Shown here: positions 1 to 9,090 of the stretch, piece after piece
How the letters are laid out: each line of letters opens with the position of its first letter
How positions within the stretch are numbered: position 1 is the first letter of the stretch
Made by a program: the position numbers and the translations under genes
From: Bacteroidota bacterium
GTDB lineage: Bacteria > Bacteroidota > Bacteroidia > Chitinophagales > Chitinophagaceae
Assembly: GCA_016868895.1 (NCBI GenBank)
Contig: VGFK01000001.1
Span: forward strand, 478,896 to 542,895
Reading direction: 5' to 3'
DNA: 64,000 nucleotides
Notes under the pieces: model-generated
The model's database searches: none
What the model was told of the DNA's origin: nothing
Seen by the model: only the letters and a program-made list of their open reading frames with translations

Positions 1-1
1 G

Positions 2-703
2 ATTGCGGGACCAAAACTTTTGGAACACATGGTCGATACCGTTCTGCAATTTGAAGGCGATCAAAACTATGCGTACCGGATTTTGCGCACGACAAAAAAC
101 CGATTTGGATCAACCTCCGAAATTGGAATTTATGAAATGACAGGAACAGGAATGCGACCAGTAGAAAATCCATCCGACATCCTCATCAATCAAAAAGAAG
201 AACAACTCAGCGGCATTGCAATTGGCGCCACCATGGAGGGACTTCGTCCGTTGCTGATCGAAGTGCAGGCATTGGTTACACCATCGGTATACGGAACTCC
301 TCAACGAACCGCCAGCGGTTTTGACCTGCGACGCTTGCAATTATTATTGGCCGTATTGGAAAAACGGGGTGGCTTTCATTTCGGAACCAAAGACGTGTTT
401 GTGAATATAGCAGGCGGGCTCAAAGTGGAGGACCCAGGAATCGACCTGGCCATGGTCTTCGCCCTGCTCAGCTCCTACGAAGATGTTCCCCTCTCCCAAA
501 AAATTTGTTTTACCGGAGAAGTGGGACTCAGTGGAGAAATCAGAGCCGTCAATCGCATCGATCAGCGCATCTCGGAAGCAAAAAAACTGGGATTTGAAAA
601 AATTGTGATCAGCAAATACAACCGAATGGCAGATGCCCATTCTGGAATTTCCACGATGCACGTGGCCCTGATCGAAGAAGTCTATCGCTCGCTGTTTCCA
701 TAA
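2..703 (+). CDS. radA: DNA repair protein RadA (Sms), C-terminal part, cut by window edge
   Basis: RadA is a RecA-like helicase that promotes branch migration during recombinational repair. The frame is open to the first base of the window (I-A-G-P-K-L-L-E-H), so the TTG start in the ORF track is not the real start; the zinc finger and Walker motifs lie upstream of the window. What is visible is the family-specific KNRFG motif (T-T-K-N-R-F-G) followed by the Lon-like domain that ends the protein. Its stop codon overlaps the ATG of the next gene (TAATG), so the two are probably co-transcribed and translationally coupled. Confidence 0.95.
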   Translation: MAGPKLLEHMVDTVLQFEGDQNYAYRILRTTKNRFGSTSEIGIYEMTGTGMRPVENPSDILINQKEEQLSGIAIGATMEGLRPLLIEVQALVTPSVYGTPQRTASGFDLRRLQLLLAVLEKRGGFHFGTKDVFVNIAGGLKVEDPGIDLAMVFALLSSYEDVPLSQKICFTGEVGLSGEIRAVNRIDQRISEAKKLGFEKIVISKYNRMADAHSGISTMHVALIEEVYRSLFP

Positions 704-1414
704 TGGTCCCTACCCTGCACCCCTTGATCCGAGCAGCCCGTTCGTTAACCGACCTTTTTCTTCCGCTGTGTTGTCCCGGTTGCCGCTCCACTCCCCTGGA
801 CCCCAACGAATTCCTGTGCATGGATTGTCGCACAACCCTTCCCTTCACCCGATTTGAAGTCCTCCGCGGCAATCCCGTGGAAAAATTATTTTGGGGCCGA
901 CTCCCCCTTCTCCTTCGCAAGTACTACACTGTATTTCATCGATCACTCCCCCATCCAACACATTGTTCACGCAATCAAATACCAGCACCACACTTCCCTC
1001 GCCCGGTGCATGGGCAACCTGATGGGACATCGTCTGTGCGACCCACTCACGCAACATCCCATCGACCTGTTGATCCCCATGCCCCTGCATCGTTCAAAAG
1101 AAAAAAAACGCGGATACAACCAGGCGGAATTGCTCTGCACCGGACTATCAGAAGCAACTGGTATTCCAATTGGAAACACGTGCATACAACGCAGCCTGAA
1201 AACGGCCACGCAAACCAAAAAAAGCAGAACAGAGCGGTGGGACAATGTACGAACAGCTTTTACGGTGGACGACCCTGAACGGCTTTGCAACAAACACCTG
1301 CTGCTGGTGGACGATGTGATCACCACCGGTGCATCACTGGAAGCATGCGGACAAACCGCTTTGCTGCACGGAGCAACTTCTGTGTCCTTCGCAGGACTAG
1401 CCTTCACGCCTTAA
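703..1414 (+). pseudogene. comF: ComF family phosphoribosyltransferase-like protein, frameshifted
   Basis: ComF proteins support DNA uptake in competent bacteria and carry an N-terminal zinc finger and a phosphoribosyltransferase fold. The zinc finger (CPGC and CMDC) is in the frame that starts at 703. The PRT domain, including IKYQHH, the PMPLHRSKEKKRGYNQ region and the PRPP loop VDDVITTGAS, is in the frame of the 854-1414 ORF. The frames meet at a run of five C at 903-907. Removing one C gives a continuous protein of about 236 residues (..WGRLP-FSFASTTLYF..). The two halves are otherwise intact, so this is either a recent mutation or a base-calling error. The start overlaps the radA stop. 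Confidence 0.85.
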
Positions 1415-1452
1415 GGAATTCACCACCGCTCAACCTTTTTCCTCTTTAATCG

Positions 1453-1460
1453 TTAATTTG
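1453..1460 (+). promoter_or_regulatory. Putative -7 promoter element of the glutathione peroxidase gene
   Basis: TTAATTTG resembles the Bacteroidota -7 box but is one base shorter than TAnnTTTG. It lies 19 bases before the ATG at 1480, in the only gap in this part of the plus-strand gene run. Confidence 0.4.
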
Positions 1461-1479
1461 TACGACTAAACCAATTGTT

Positions 1480-1998
1480 ATGATACGTTTGCTTATGCTT
1501 GCTCTCCCACTGCTGTTGTTGAATCCCTCTTCCATTCATCGTTTCAAAGTGAGCGGGATCGATGGATCCACGATTGATTTTTCTAAATTCAAGGGAAAGA
1601 AAATCCTGATCGTGAACACAGCATCCAAATGCGGATACACTCCACAATATGCCGATTTGGAAAAACTCTACAAAGCACACGGCAACAAGTTGGTGATCGT
1701 AGGATTTCCGGCGAATAATTTTGGTGGACAAGAACCCGGATCGAATTCAGAGATCAACGAATTCTGCAAAAAAAATTATGGAGTGAGTTTCGTCATGGCT
1801 GAAAAGGTTTCAGTGAAAGGCGAAGACATGCACCCCCTGTTCAAATGGCTCACTCAAAAAGCAGAAAACGGTGTAATGGACGCAGAGATCCGCTGGAACT
1901 TCACCAAATTCCTCCTGGATGAAAAAGGCGAACTGCTTGCGGTATTCCCCAGCAAAGTGAATCCCACTAGCGAAGAAATCACGCGCTTCCTTCAATAA
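1480..1998 (+). CDS. Glutathione peroxidase family protein (thiol peroxidase type), exported
   Basis: Reduces hydroperoxides, in bacteria usually with thioredoxin as donor. The 172 residues begin with a hydrophobic segment (residues 3-14) that looks like a signal peptide, so the protein probably acts in the periplasm. The family tetrad is visible: Cys51 in NTASKCGY, Gln84 in GFPANNFGGQEPG, and Trp139-Asn140 in IRWNFTKF. The active site has cysteine, not selenocysteine, which is normal for bacteria. Full length for the family. The gene is separated from comF by about 65 bases and has its own likely promoter. Confidence 0.93.
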   Translation: MIRLLMLALPLLLLNPSSIHRFKVSGIDGSTIDFSKFKGKKILIVNTASKCGYTPQYADLEKLYKAHGNKLVIVGFPANNFGGQEPGSNSEINEFCKKNYGVSFVMAEKVSVKGEDMHPLFKWLTQKAENGVMDAEIRWNFTKFLLDEKGELLAVFPSKVNPTSEEITRFLQ

Positions 1999-2027
1999 TC
2001 TCTCCGCAACCCAACACGCTCATTTCG

Positions 2028-2035
2028 TACATTTG
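2028..2035 (+). promoter_or_regulatory. Putative -7 promoter element of holB (TACATTTG)
   Basis: Exact TAnnTTTG match ending 3 bases before the ATG at 2039, which would give a leaderless or near-leaderless transcript. Confidence 0.55.
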
Positions 2036-2038
2036 AGC

Positions 2039-3172
2039 ATGCGCCTTGCAGATGTTCCTGGACAACATTCAGTAAAAGAGAAATTAACGGGACTGGTCGA
2101 TGCCAATCGACTGAGCCATGCGCTGCTCTTTCTCGGCAAAGAAGGAGCAGGGGCTTTGCAACTAGCTATTGCACTTTCACAGTACATCGTTTGCGTAAAC
2201 AAGCAATCACAAGATGCATGCGGAGCCTGTCCGGCTTGCATCAAAGCAACTGCGTTGAGTCACCCCGACATCCACTTCTCCTTTCCCACCATCACCCGCA
2301 ACAGTGGCGATAAACCCATTTGCTCGGACTTCATGACTGAATGGAGGAGCTTCATTGCTCAAACCCCATTTGGAAATGCCTACGATTGGTTGCAAGCCAT
2401 CGGTGCAGAAAACAAACAAGGCAACATCACCGCACACGAATGCGAAGACATCAACCGGAAATTGCAACTCAAAAGTTTTGAAAGCGGCTTCAAAGTGCTA
2501 ATTCAATGGATGCCGGAATACCTCGGACAATCCGGCAACAAACTCCTGAAGCTTATTGAAGAACCACCCCCGAAAACTGTTTTCGTGTTTGTGGCAGAAG
2601 ACGAATCCCGCATCCTGCCCACCATCCTTTCGCGAACACAACTGGTCAAGATCAATCCACTGGACACCCCTTCACTGGAACACTGGCTGATCAGCAATCA
2701 GGCTGTGCCCCGCGAAAAAGCGCGTTCCATTGCCCCCATGGCGCAAGGCAACATGCGGGAAGCGTTTCAGATACTGCATAACGCGGATGAAGACTGGCAA
2801 GAACACCTGCGGCAATGGCTCAACGCAGTACTCAAAAACGGTCCCGCCGCCCAACTCAAATGGGTGGAAGAAATAGCCAAACTCGGAAGGGAAAAACAAA
2901 AGCAATTCCTCAGTTACTTCATTCATTTGCTATCGACTGCCACCCGTATCCTGCACACCGGAATGCCCCCTTCTTCCACCGATATCGAAATTGATTTTGC
3001 AACCCGCCTCACCAAATTAGCCCGTACCGAACAGATCCAGGCCATGGTGGAAGAACTCGATCGCAGCATCTATCACATCGAGCGAAACGCCAATCCCAAG
3101 ATCCTGTTCATGGCCCTGACCATCAAAATAAGCCATATCCTAAGGGATAAATCGCTAATTTTGACCCATTGA
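2039..3172 (+). CDS. holB: DNA polymerase III delta' subunit
   Basis: Subunit of the clamp-loader complex that opens the sliding clamp onto DNA. The protein (377 residues from the ATG at 2039; the ORF track starts at a TTG two codons earlier) shows the AAA+ fold: SHALLFLGKEGAGALQLA is a degenerate P-loop, as usual for delta', followed by the four-cysteine zinc module (C-V-N..C-G-A-C-P-A-C) and the sensor-1 region ending in SRTQ. The C-terminal collar domain is present. ricT follows about 55 bases downstream, an order often seen in Bacteroidota. Confidence 0.93.
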   Translation: MRLADVPGQHSVKEKLTGLVDANRLSHALLFLGKEGAGALQLAIALSQYIVCVNKQSQDACGACPACIKATALSHPDIHFSFPTITRNSGDKPICSDFMTEWRSFIAQTPFGNAYDWLQAIGAENKQGNITAHECEDINRKLQLKSFESGFKVLIQWMPEYLGQSGNKLLKLIEEPPPKTVFVFVAEDESRILPTILSRTQLVKINPLDTPSLEHWLISNQAVPREKARSIAPMAQGNMREAFQILHNADEDWQEHLRQWLNAVLKNGPAAQLKWVEEIAKLGREKQKQFLSYFIHLLSTATRILHTGMPPSSTDIEIDFATRLTKLARTEQIQAMVEELDRSIYHIERNANPKILFMALTIKISHILRDKSLILTH

Positions 3173-3217
3173 GGATGAATTCCGAATACGATTGACTACC
3201 GCGCGCAAGCGTTTAAA

Positions 3218-3225
3218 TACTTTAG
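3218..3225 (+). promoter_or_regulatory. Possible weak -7 element of ricT (TACTTTAG)
   Basis: Seven of eight positions fit TAnnTTTG; it ends 3 bases before the ricT ATG at 3229. The same octamer occurs on the minus strand before the carH-like gene. Confidence 0.35.
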
Positions 3226-3228
3226 CAA

Positions 3229-4509
3229 ATGGGATGTGGTTCATGTGGAACCGGCAGTGGTTCACCAAAAGGGTGCAAGAATAACGGAGGATGCAGCTCC
3301 GGTGGATGCAACAGGCTCAATGTACACGATTGGCTCTCCAACCTTCCGTTTACCGACCCAGCAGTTTCCTGCCGTATCGTAGAAGTTACCTTCAACAACG
3401 GAAGCAGAAAAGAATATTTCCGCAACACCACCCTTCACCATTTCAATAAAGGTGAAATCGTGAGCGTAGAAGGGGTCAGCGGTTTTGACGTGGGCGTTGT
3501 GAACCTCAGTGGTGAGCTGGTGCGGCTTCAACTCAAGAAAAAAAGAATTCCCGAAGACAGCGCTGAATTAAAAAAGATTCTCAGAAGGGCCACGGAAGTA
3601 GACATTCAAAAATGGGAAGAAAATAAATCACGGGAGAAAGAAGCACTGGCCCGTTCTCGTGCCATTGCCCGCCAACTCAAATTGCAGATGAAAATCTGTG
3701 AAGTGGAAATTCAGGCGGATGGCCGAAAGGGTACTTTTTTTTACACAGCCGATGATCGGGTTGATTTCAGGGAGTTGATCAAGATATATGCCGGTGAGTT
3801 CAAAGTGAAAGTGGAGATGAAGCAGATTGGTGCGCGACAAGAAGCGGCGAAAGTTGGCGGCATTGGCAGTTGCGGAAGAGAACTCTGTTGCAGCAGCTGG
3901 CTGAATGATTTCAAGAGCGTGACCACCGCCATGGCCCGCTACCAGAACCTCAGCATCAATCAGACGAAACTGAGTGGGCAATGCGGTCGACTCAAATGCT
4001 GTTTGAATTACGAGTTGGATACCTACTTGGATGCACTCCAGCATTTTCCGGATCATGCCGATGTGCTGCAAACGGCAAAAGGCAATGCACAGCTGATCAA
4101 AAAAGATATTTTCAAAAACCTCATGTGGTATACGTTGCCGGATAGCAGCAAGCAGTATCCGCTGAGCATTGAAACGGTTCAAAAAATAAAAGCGCTCAAC
4201 GCAAAAGGCATTCGTCCCGAAGAACTGGAAACCTCGGAACCGGTCACTGCAAAAACGAAAGAAGTGGAACCGCAGTTTGTGGATGTGGTGGGACAAATCA
4301 GTTTGCGTTCACTGGAACGAAATGCCCAAAAAAGAAAATCAAGAGAAAAATCATTTTCGAATCGCCCCGGCTCCTCCGGTAACCAATCGGGTTCGAACAA
4401 ACCTGGTGCACAACAACGTCGACCTCAGGGTCCGCCGCGCCGACAAGAAAACGCACAACGCCCTTCCGGCCCCGTGAAACCGCCGATTAAAAAAAATCAA
4501 ACCCCTTAA
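3229..4509 (+). CDS. ricT: PSP1-domain protein RicT (YaaT family)
   Basis: In Bacillus, RicT (YaaT) forms an Fe-S complex with RicA and RicF that affects RNA processing by RNase Y; the role in Bacteroidota is unknown. The 426-residue protein begins with a cysteine/glycine-rich tract (MGCGSCGTG..), then a core PSP1 domain with the conserved cysteine signature GSCGRELCCSSW and GQCGRLKCCLNYE near residues 210-265. The last ~70 residues are low complexity, rich in N, Q, P, R and K, and probably disordered. Its stop codon overlaps that of cdsA on the other strand (shared TTAA). gldH, often next to ricT in this phylum, is instead at 12.2 kb. Confidence 0.9.
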   Translation: MGCGSCGTGSGSPKGCKNNGGCSSGGCNRLNVHDWLSNLPFTDPAVSCRIVEVTFNNGSRKEYFRNTTLHHFNKGEIVSVEGVSGFDVGVVNLSGELVRLQLKKKRIPEDSAELKKILRRATEVDIQKWEENKSREKEALARSRAIARQLKLQMKICEVEIQADGRKGTFFYTADDRVDFRELIKIYAGEFKVKVEMKQIGARQEAAKVGGIGSCGRELCCSSWLNDFKSVTTAMARYQNLSINQTKLSGQCGRLKCCLNYELDTYLDALQHFPDHADVLQTAKGNAQLIKKDIFKNLMWYTLPDSSKQYPLSIETVQKIKALNAKGIRPEELETSEPVTAKTKEVEPQFVDVVGQISLRSLERNAQKRKSREKSFSNRPGSSGNQSGSNKPGAQQRRPQGPPRRQENAQRPSGPVKPPIKKNQTP

Positions 4510-5399
4510 CGGTAGAGCAAGTACGCCACCAGCCACACCGCTGGTGAGGCTAACAGAATTGAATCAAACCGATCCAAAAATCCTCCGTGTCCAGGAAGAA
4601 AGGTTCCGCTGTCCTTCACCTGCGCCAGGCGTTTCAACCGACTCTCCAACAGATCTCCGAACGTGCCCGCAACAGCAGCAGTAAGCGCGATGACCAAGAC
4701 TTCATAATTGGCCTCCCAGCGGAAATAAGCAAATCCCCATATCAATCCAGCCGACAACAAAATTCCTCCTATGGTTCCTTCCCAGGTTTTTTTGGGCGAC
4801 CATTTTGTCAACGGGGTTTTTCCAATCCACGACCCCACGAGATAGGCCATGGTATCATTGATCCAAATGCTCACCACCATCAAAAGAGCGATGATCTTGC
4901 CGCTGAATACCGAGATGGCACTGGTAAAGGCATCGGAACTGTTTCCCTGCATCCAGATCCATCCGGATCGCAGGTTCACCAGCAATGCAAGAAAGACCGA
5001 AACATAGACCACTCCTCCCATGGAACGGGCCAAGTGCCTTACTGTATAGGTGCGGTCCAGCACAAACAGCACCGGTAAAAAATATCCCCCCCACCGAATG
5101 ATGTGATAACCGACTTCATGAAGTGCAATGGTTCCTATCACCAATCGATCCGATGCGGCAATGAGCAGAAATCCCCAGCCCAATAGCGGAAAAAAAATTC
5201 GATTCAAGAGAGAGGATAGAGAATAGCTGGGATCAATCAATGAGGCCAGTCGTTGATACTCGTACCAACATCCAAAGTGAACAATTGAAAACAATGCAAA
5301 AAAGGACCACTCGTTCCATAACAAGCCGGTCAGCATCACCGCTGCATAAATCACTGCGGTTCTCACTCTTACTTGAAAGACCTGCTTATCGAGTGCCAT
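4506..5399 (-). CDS. cdsA: Phosphatidate cytidylyltransferase
   Basis: Makes CDP-diacylglycerol from phosphatidic acid and CTP, the precursor for membrane phospholipids. The integral membrane protein of 297 residues carries the complete family signature near the C-terminus: SRLKRLAQVKDSG followed by PGHGGFLDRFDS. I start it at the ATG at 5399 (MALDKQVFQVRVRTA) because the extra 21 residues in the ORF track lie inside the upstream CPBP gene. It overlaps that gene by 14 bases, so the two are co-transcribed. The 3' end overlaps ricT by 4 bases, convergent. Confidence 0.95.
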   Translation of the reverse strand: MALDKQVFQVRVRTAVIYAAVMLTGLLWNEWSFFALFSIVHFGCWYEYQRLASLIDPSYSLSSLLNRIFFPLLGWGFLLIAASDRLVIGTIALHEVGYHIIRWGGYFLPVLFVLDRTYTVRHLARSMGGVVYVSVFLALLVNLRSGWIWMQGNSSDAFTSAISVFSGKIIALLMVVSIWINDTMAYLVGSWIGKTPLTKWSPKKTWEGTIGGILLSAGLIWGFAYFRWEANYEVLVIALTAAVAGTFGDLLESRLKRLAQVKDSGTFLPGHGGFLDRFDSILLASPAVWLVAYLLYR

Positions 5400-6285
5400 C
5401 GGAAAGCTGTTGATGAAATCTTCGAATAAAAAAAAGCAATGCACCGAGTGCGATGCATCCACCCCACCAAGGAACCTGTTCAGTCAACCCATCATCGATG
5501 GAACGCCCTACGCTTCGCAGATAATATACTTCTCCAACAGCAATCGCATTGTTGATGAAGTGTGCCATAATGGGTACCCAAAGATTGCGGCTCATCCCAT
5601 ATAACCATCCGAGTACAATACCCAACGCCGTTCTGGCTAAAAATCCATAAAAGGAAAAATGAATGGCACTGAATAATAAAGCGGTGATGATGATGCTGAC
5701 CCAAAGCTGACCGGTTGCCCGGTGCATCATATTCTGAAACGTTCCTCTGAAAAAGAATTCCTCCACTACAGCAGGAACGAGTGCCATGGTGATCAATACG
5801 ATCACAAAATCAGTCCAGTTGTTCATTTGCGACATCACCTCAATCTGCTGCAGGTACTGCTCTTCCATGTCCTTGAAGTACAGTTCCATTTGAGCACTCA
5901 GCGGAATCCATTCGGTGAATTGGGCGAGCATGCTCGCGACAAAAATCATCAGGATCATGACGACCGTTCCAAATGCGTACGCCCGCCAGGTGGAATGCCG
6001 GCTCAATCGAAAATACGCTGCTGGTGTGCGGCTGACTGCACGGACTGCAACATAGGAGGGCACTAAAAAAATGAATACCGAGAGCACCGTCTGCGCAATG
6101 CGCACTTCCAGTGCGCGGGATGCATCCTGCATCGACTCCGTCGAGAAAGGAACGCCGGTCATGGCTTCCCAGGTGAAATAGGCGACAAACCCGCCAATCA
6201 AATACCCCATCGCCATGAGGGCAATCAGTAAAAACAATCCGCTTTTTTCAGACATACCGGTCTGATCCGTTTTCTCCCATTCCAT
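5386..6285 (-). CDS. CPBP family intramembrane glutamic protease
   Basis: Membrane protease of the CAAX-protease/bacteriocin-processing (Abi) family. All three motifs are present: EExxxR (VVEEFFFRG), FxxxH (FSAIHFSF) and HxxxN (MAHFINNAI), so the protein should be active. Several hydrophobic segments; 299 residues from the ATG at 6285, or 289 from the ATG at 6255. The upstream residues in the ORF track run into the promoter of dusB and are unlikely to be translated. The substrate cannot be told. It overlaps cdsA, and such pairs recur in Bacteroidota. Confidence 0.88.
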   Translation of the reverse strand: MEWEKTDQTGMSEKSGLFLLIALMAMGYLIGGFVAYFTWEAMTGVPFSTESMQDASRALEVRIAQTVLSVFIFLVPSYVAVRAVSRTPAAYFRLSRHSTWRAYAFGTVVMILMIFVASMLAQFTEWIPLSAQMELYFKDMEEQYLQQIEVMSQMNNWTDFVIVLITMALVPAVVEEFFFRGTFQNMMHRATGQLWVSIIITALLFSAIHFSFYGFLARTALGIVLGWLYGMSRNLWVPIMAHFINNAIAVGEVYYLRSVGRSIDDGLTEQVPWWGGCIALGALLFFIRRFHQQLSDGTR

Positions 6286-6296
6286 ACGCTTATTTG

Positions 6297-6304
6297 TAAC
6301 TTTG
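6297..6304 (+). promoter_or_regulatory. Putative -7 promoter element of dusB (TAACTTTG)
   Basis: Exact TAnnTTTG match ending 8 bases before the dusB ATG at 6313, in the 27-base gap to the divergent CPBP gene. Confidence 0.6.
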
Positions 6305-6312
6305 CACAGTTC

Positions 6313-7311
6313 ATGATAAAGATAGGCAACATACACTTACCCTCGTTTCCCCTGCTGCTGGCTCCCATGGAAGATGTGAGCGATCCTCCGTTTCGTGCAG
6401 TTTGCAAGAAAAACGGTGCGGACCTGATGTTCACCGAATTCATCAGTAGCGAAGGATTGATCCGCGACGCCATCAAAAGCAGACAGAAACTGGACATCTT
6501 CGAGGAGGAACGACCGGTGGGCATACAGATTTTTGGCGGGGACGAAGAAGCATTGGCCCTGAGCGCTCGCATCGTCGAAACTGTTCAACCCGATCTGCTC
6601 GACATCAATTTTGGTTGTCCCGTGAAAAAAGTCGTCTGCAAAGGCGCCGGCGCTGCTGTACTCAAGGACGTGGATCTCATGGTGCGCCTCACCAAAGCGG
6701 TGATCGCTTCCACACAGTTGCCTGTTACCGTGAAAACGCGACTGGGATGGGATCATGCGTCGATCAATATATTGGAAGTTGCCGAACGTTTACAAGACAT
6801 CGGCGTTCAAGCACTTTCGATTCACGGTCGCACCCGCAGCCAACTCTACAAAGGAGAGGCGGATTGGACCTGGATCGCAAAAGTCAAAGAAAACCCGCGC
6901 ATCCATATTCCCATTTTTGGAAACGGCGATATCGATTCACCGGAAAAGGCATTGCAGTACAAGAACACCTACGGCGTGGATGGCATCATGATTGGAAGAG
7001 CGGCAATTGGAAATCCGTGGTTCTTTCGTGAGGTGAAACATTTTTTTGAAACCGGAGAACACCTGTCGCCTCCCACCCTCGAAGAAAAAATAGCCGTCAT
7101 ACGCCAGCACCTGCACGCCTCGATAGCCTGGAAAGGCGAAAAGCTTGGCATTTTTGAAATGCGCCGACACTATGCCAACTACCTCAAAGGCATCCCCAAC
7201 ATCAAAACCTTGCGAACACAACTGGTTACCTTGGGTTCACGTGCCGAGATCGAGGCAGTTCTGGATCAAGCCGCTAAAACATGCATTCATGAGTACAGCA
7301 CCCTGGCATAA
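6313..7311 (+). CDS. dusB: tRNA-dihydrouridine synthase B
   Basis: FMN enzyme that reduces uridines in the tRNA D-loop. The TIM-barrel signatures are clear: LLAPMEDVSDPPFR at the N-terminus, the catalytic-cysteine loop NFGCPVKKVVCKGAGAA around residues 98-114, VKTRLGWD, the phosphate/FMN-binding SIHGRTRSQLYKGEADW, GNGDI and MIGRAAIGNPWFF. 332 residues is normal for the DusB subgroup. The last 23 bases overlap the start of the next gene. Confidence 0.96.
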   Translation: MIKIGNIHLPSFPLLLAPMEDVSDPPFRAVCKKNGADLMFTEFISSEGLIRDAIKSRQKLDIFEEERPVGIQIFGGDEEALALSARIVETVQPDLLDINFGCPVKKVVCKGAGAAVLKDVDLMVRLTKAVIASTQLPVTVKTRLGWDHASINILEVAERLQDIGVQALSIHGRTRSQLYKGEADWTWIAKVKENPRIHIPIFGNGDIDSPEKALQYKNTYGVDGIMIGRAAIGNPWFFREVKHFFETGEHLSPPTLEEKIAVIRQHLHASIAWKGEKLGIFEMRRHYANYLKGIPNIKTLRTQLVTLGSRAEIEAVLDQAAKTCIHEYSTLA

Positions 7312-8389
7312 TCAGATTGATTCCCCCGCACTGGTTGTATTCCCAGAAATAGTACGCCACAACATCGCAGAAATGGTGAGGATGGTTGGAGATCCCAAGC
7401 GGCTTCGCCCCCATATCAAAACGCACAAAACCGCTGAAGGGATTCGGATGATGATGGAGGCCGGTATTCAAAAATTCAAATGCGCAACGATTGCAGAAGC
7501 GGAACTCCTGGCGCTTGAAGGGGCACCGGATGTGTTGTTGGCGCATCAGCCGGTGGGACAAAAGCCTTATCGGTTGCTGGAATTGATGAACCGCTATCCC
7601 GGAACTGCGTTCAGTACCATCGTGGACGATCTTCCTACTGCTATAGCTGTTGGTAATTGTGCACAGGAGCATCGTGCAACCATCGGCGTGTACATCGACT
7701 TGAATGTGGGAATGAACCGTACCGGAATTCCTCCCGGTGATGCAGCCATTGCTTTGCACCGATGCATCAAAGAACATCCCGGATTACGGTTTTGCGGACT
7801 GCATGCCTACGATGGTCAGCATCGTCATCCAGATCCACTCGTACGTGAACAGGCATGCACAGCAGGATTTGAAGCAGTACGTGCACTGAGCGATCAATTG
7901 GTAAAGAGGGGCTATGATTGTCCCATGCTCGTTGCCGGTGGATCGCCCACCTTTTCCATTCATGCCAAGTATGCCGACCGCGAATGCAGTCCCGGTACCA
8001 ATATTTTTTGGGACCATGGCTATCGCACCATCTGCAGAGAACAAGCGTTCACTCCAGCCGTGCACATCCTGACCCGTGTGATTTCAAAACTGGCACCGAA
8101 TCGGATCTGTCTGGATCTGGGACACAAAGCCGTTGCTGCAGAAAACGAGATCACCAAACGCATACATTTCCCGGATCATTCGGATCTCATCCCAGTAGGA
8201 CAAAGTGAAGAACATTTGGTGCTGGAAACAACTTCAGCAGAACGTTATGCAGTTGGTGATGTATTGATCGGCATTCCTTTTCATGTTTGTCCCACTATTG
8301 CACTCCACGAATCACTGATCGCAGTAGAGAACGGTGCAATCACTGGAGAATGGCAAGTGGTGGCACGAAAAAGAAGAATCACCATCTAG
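7289..8389 (+). CDS. D-threonine aldolase / D-serine dehydratase-like PLP enzyme
   Basis: Fold-type III PLP enzyme of the alanine racemase N-terminal family. The PLP-lysine motif RPHIKTHKTAEG lies near residue 45, and the C-terminal domain ends with PFHVCPTIALHES and ITGEWQVVARKRR. The His and Cys of this C-terminal motif are the usual metal ligands of D-threonine aldolase and D-serine dehydratase. The specific substrate cannot be assigned. I use the ATG at 7289 (366 residues); the extra 48 residues in the ORF track are an out-of-frame read of dusB. It overlaps dusB by 23 bases, so it is probably translated from the same mRNA. Confidence 0.87.
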   Translation: MSTAPWHNQIDSPALVVFPEIVRHNIAEMVRMVGDPKRLRPHIKTHKTAEGIRMMMEAGIQKFKCATIAEAELLALEGAPDVLLAHQPVGQKPYRLLELMNRYPGTAFSTIVDDLPTAIAVGNCAQEHRATIGVYIDLNVGMNRTGIPPGDAAIALHRCIKEHPGLRFCGLHAYDGQHRHPDPLVREQACTAGFEAVRALSDQLVKRGYDCPMLVAGGSPTFSIHAKYADRECSPGTNIFWDHGYRTICREQAFTPAVHILTRVISKLAPNRICLDLGHKAVAAENEITKRIHFPDHSDLIPVGQSEEHLVLETTSAERYAVGDVLIGIPFHVCPTIALHESLIAVENGAITGEWQVVARKRRITI

Positions 8390-8404
8390 GGATGCATTTA
8401 TTGC

Positions 8405-8412
8405 TACCTTTG
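8405..8412 (+). promoter_or_regulatory. Putative -7 promoter element of psd (TACCTTTG)
   Basis: Exact TAnnTTTG match 18 bases before the psd ATG at 8431. Confidence 0.6.
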
Positions 8413-8430
8413 CTCTCCTAACCCTTTACA

Positions 8431-9090
8431 ATGACTATACACAAGGAAGGCTTTCGGACAATTCTGATTGTTGGCTGGGGCGTCGTGGCATTGATTTTTC
8501 TTTCACTCCGGTACCTCTACCCTGTTCTGCCTATTGCTCATAGTGTACTTTCGGTCGTGCTTGTAGCCGTTTGGGTATTCATCATTTCGTTTTTCAGGAT
8601 TCCAAAGCGAACATTCACCTACAACGAACAGGCCTTCGTATCTCCTGCTGACGGCAAGGTCGTGGTCATCGAAGAAACTGTAGATGCTGAATATTACCAT
8701 GAAAAACGATTACAGATATCGGTGTTCATGAGTCCCGCTAACGTTCACGTGAACCGGTACCCCATATCAGGAGAAGTCATCTACAATCAGTACCACAAGG
8801 GAAAATACCTGGTGGCATGGGATCCGAAGTCATCGACCGAAAACGAGCGGCACAGTCTCGTCATTCAAACCCCGCGCAACTCGGTATTGGTCAAACAGAT
8901 TGCCGGCGCATTGGCCAAACGCATCGTCAATTATGCCGCAGTTGGGAAATCGGTGAAGCAAAACGACGAATTGGGATTCATCAAGTTCGGCAGCCGTGTG
9001 GATCTGCTCTTACCGCTCGATGCAAAGCCTGCTGTGAAGATCGGAGACCAGGTAAAAAATGGCATCACCGTATTGGCAACGTTTTCTTAG
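8431..9090 (+). CDS. psd: Phosphatidylserine decarboxylase, short pyruvoyl type
   Basis: Converts phosphatidylserine to phosphatidylethanolamine. The 219-residue protein has two N-terminal membrane segments (about 12-50) and then the catalytic domain: SPADGKVVVIEE, FMSPANVHVNRYP with the conserved histidine, and the self-cleavage site FGSRVDLLLP, where the serine after glycine becomes the pyruvoyl group. This is the compact form common in Bacteroidota and archaea. It pairs functionally with cdsA at 4.5 kb; pssA is not in the window. The 3' end overlaps the convergent HAD gene by 4 bases. Confidence 0.94.
   Translation: MTIHKEGFRTILIVGWGVVALIFLSLRYLYPVLPIAHSVLSVVLVAVWVFIISFFRIPKRTFTYNEQAFVSPADGKVVVIEETVDAEYYHEKRLQISVFMSPANVHVNRYPISGEVIYNQYHKGKYLVAWDPKSSTENERHSLVIQTPRNSVLVKQIAGALAKRIVNYAAVGKSVKQNDELGFIKFGSRVDLLLPLDAKPAVKIGDQVKNGITVLATFS

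Noticed and set aside
3628-4296. 222-residue minus-strand ORF
   Set aside because: Antisense shadow of ricT with no recognisable domain.
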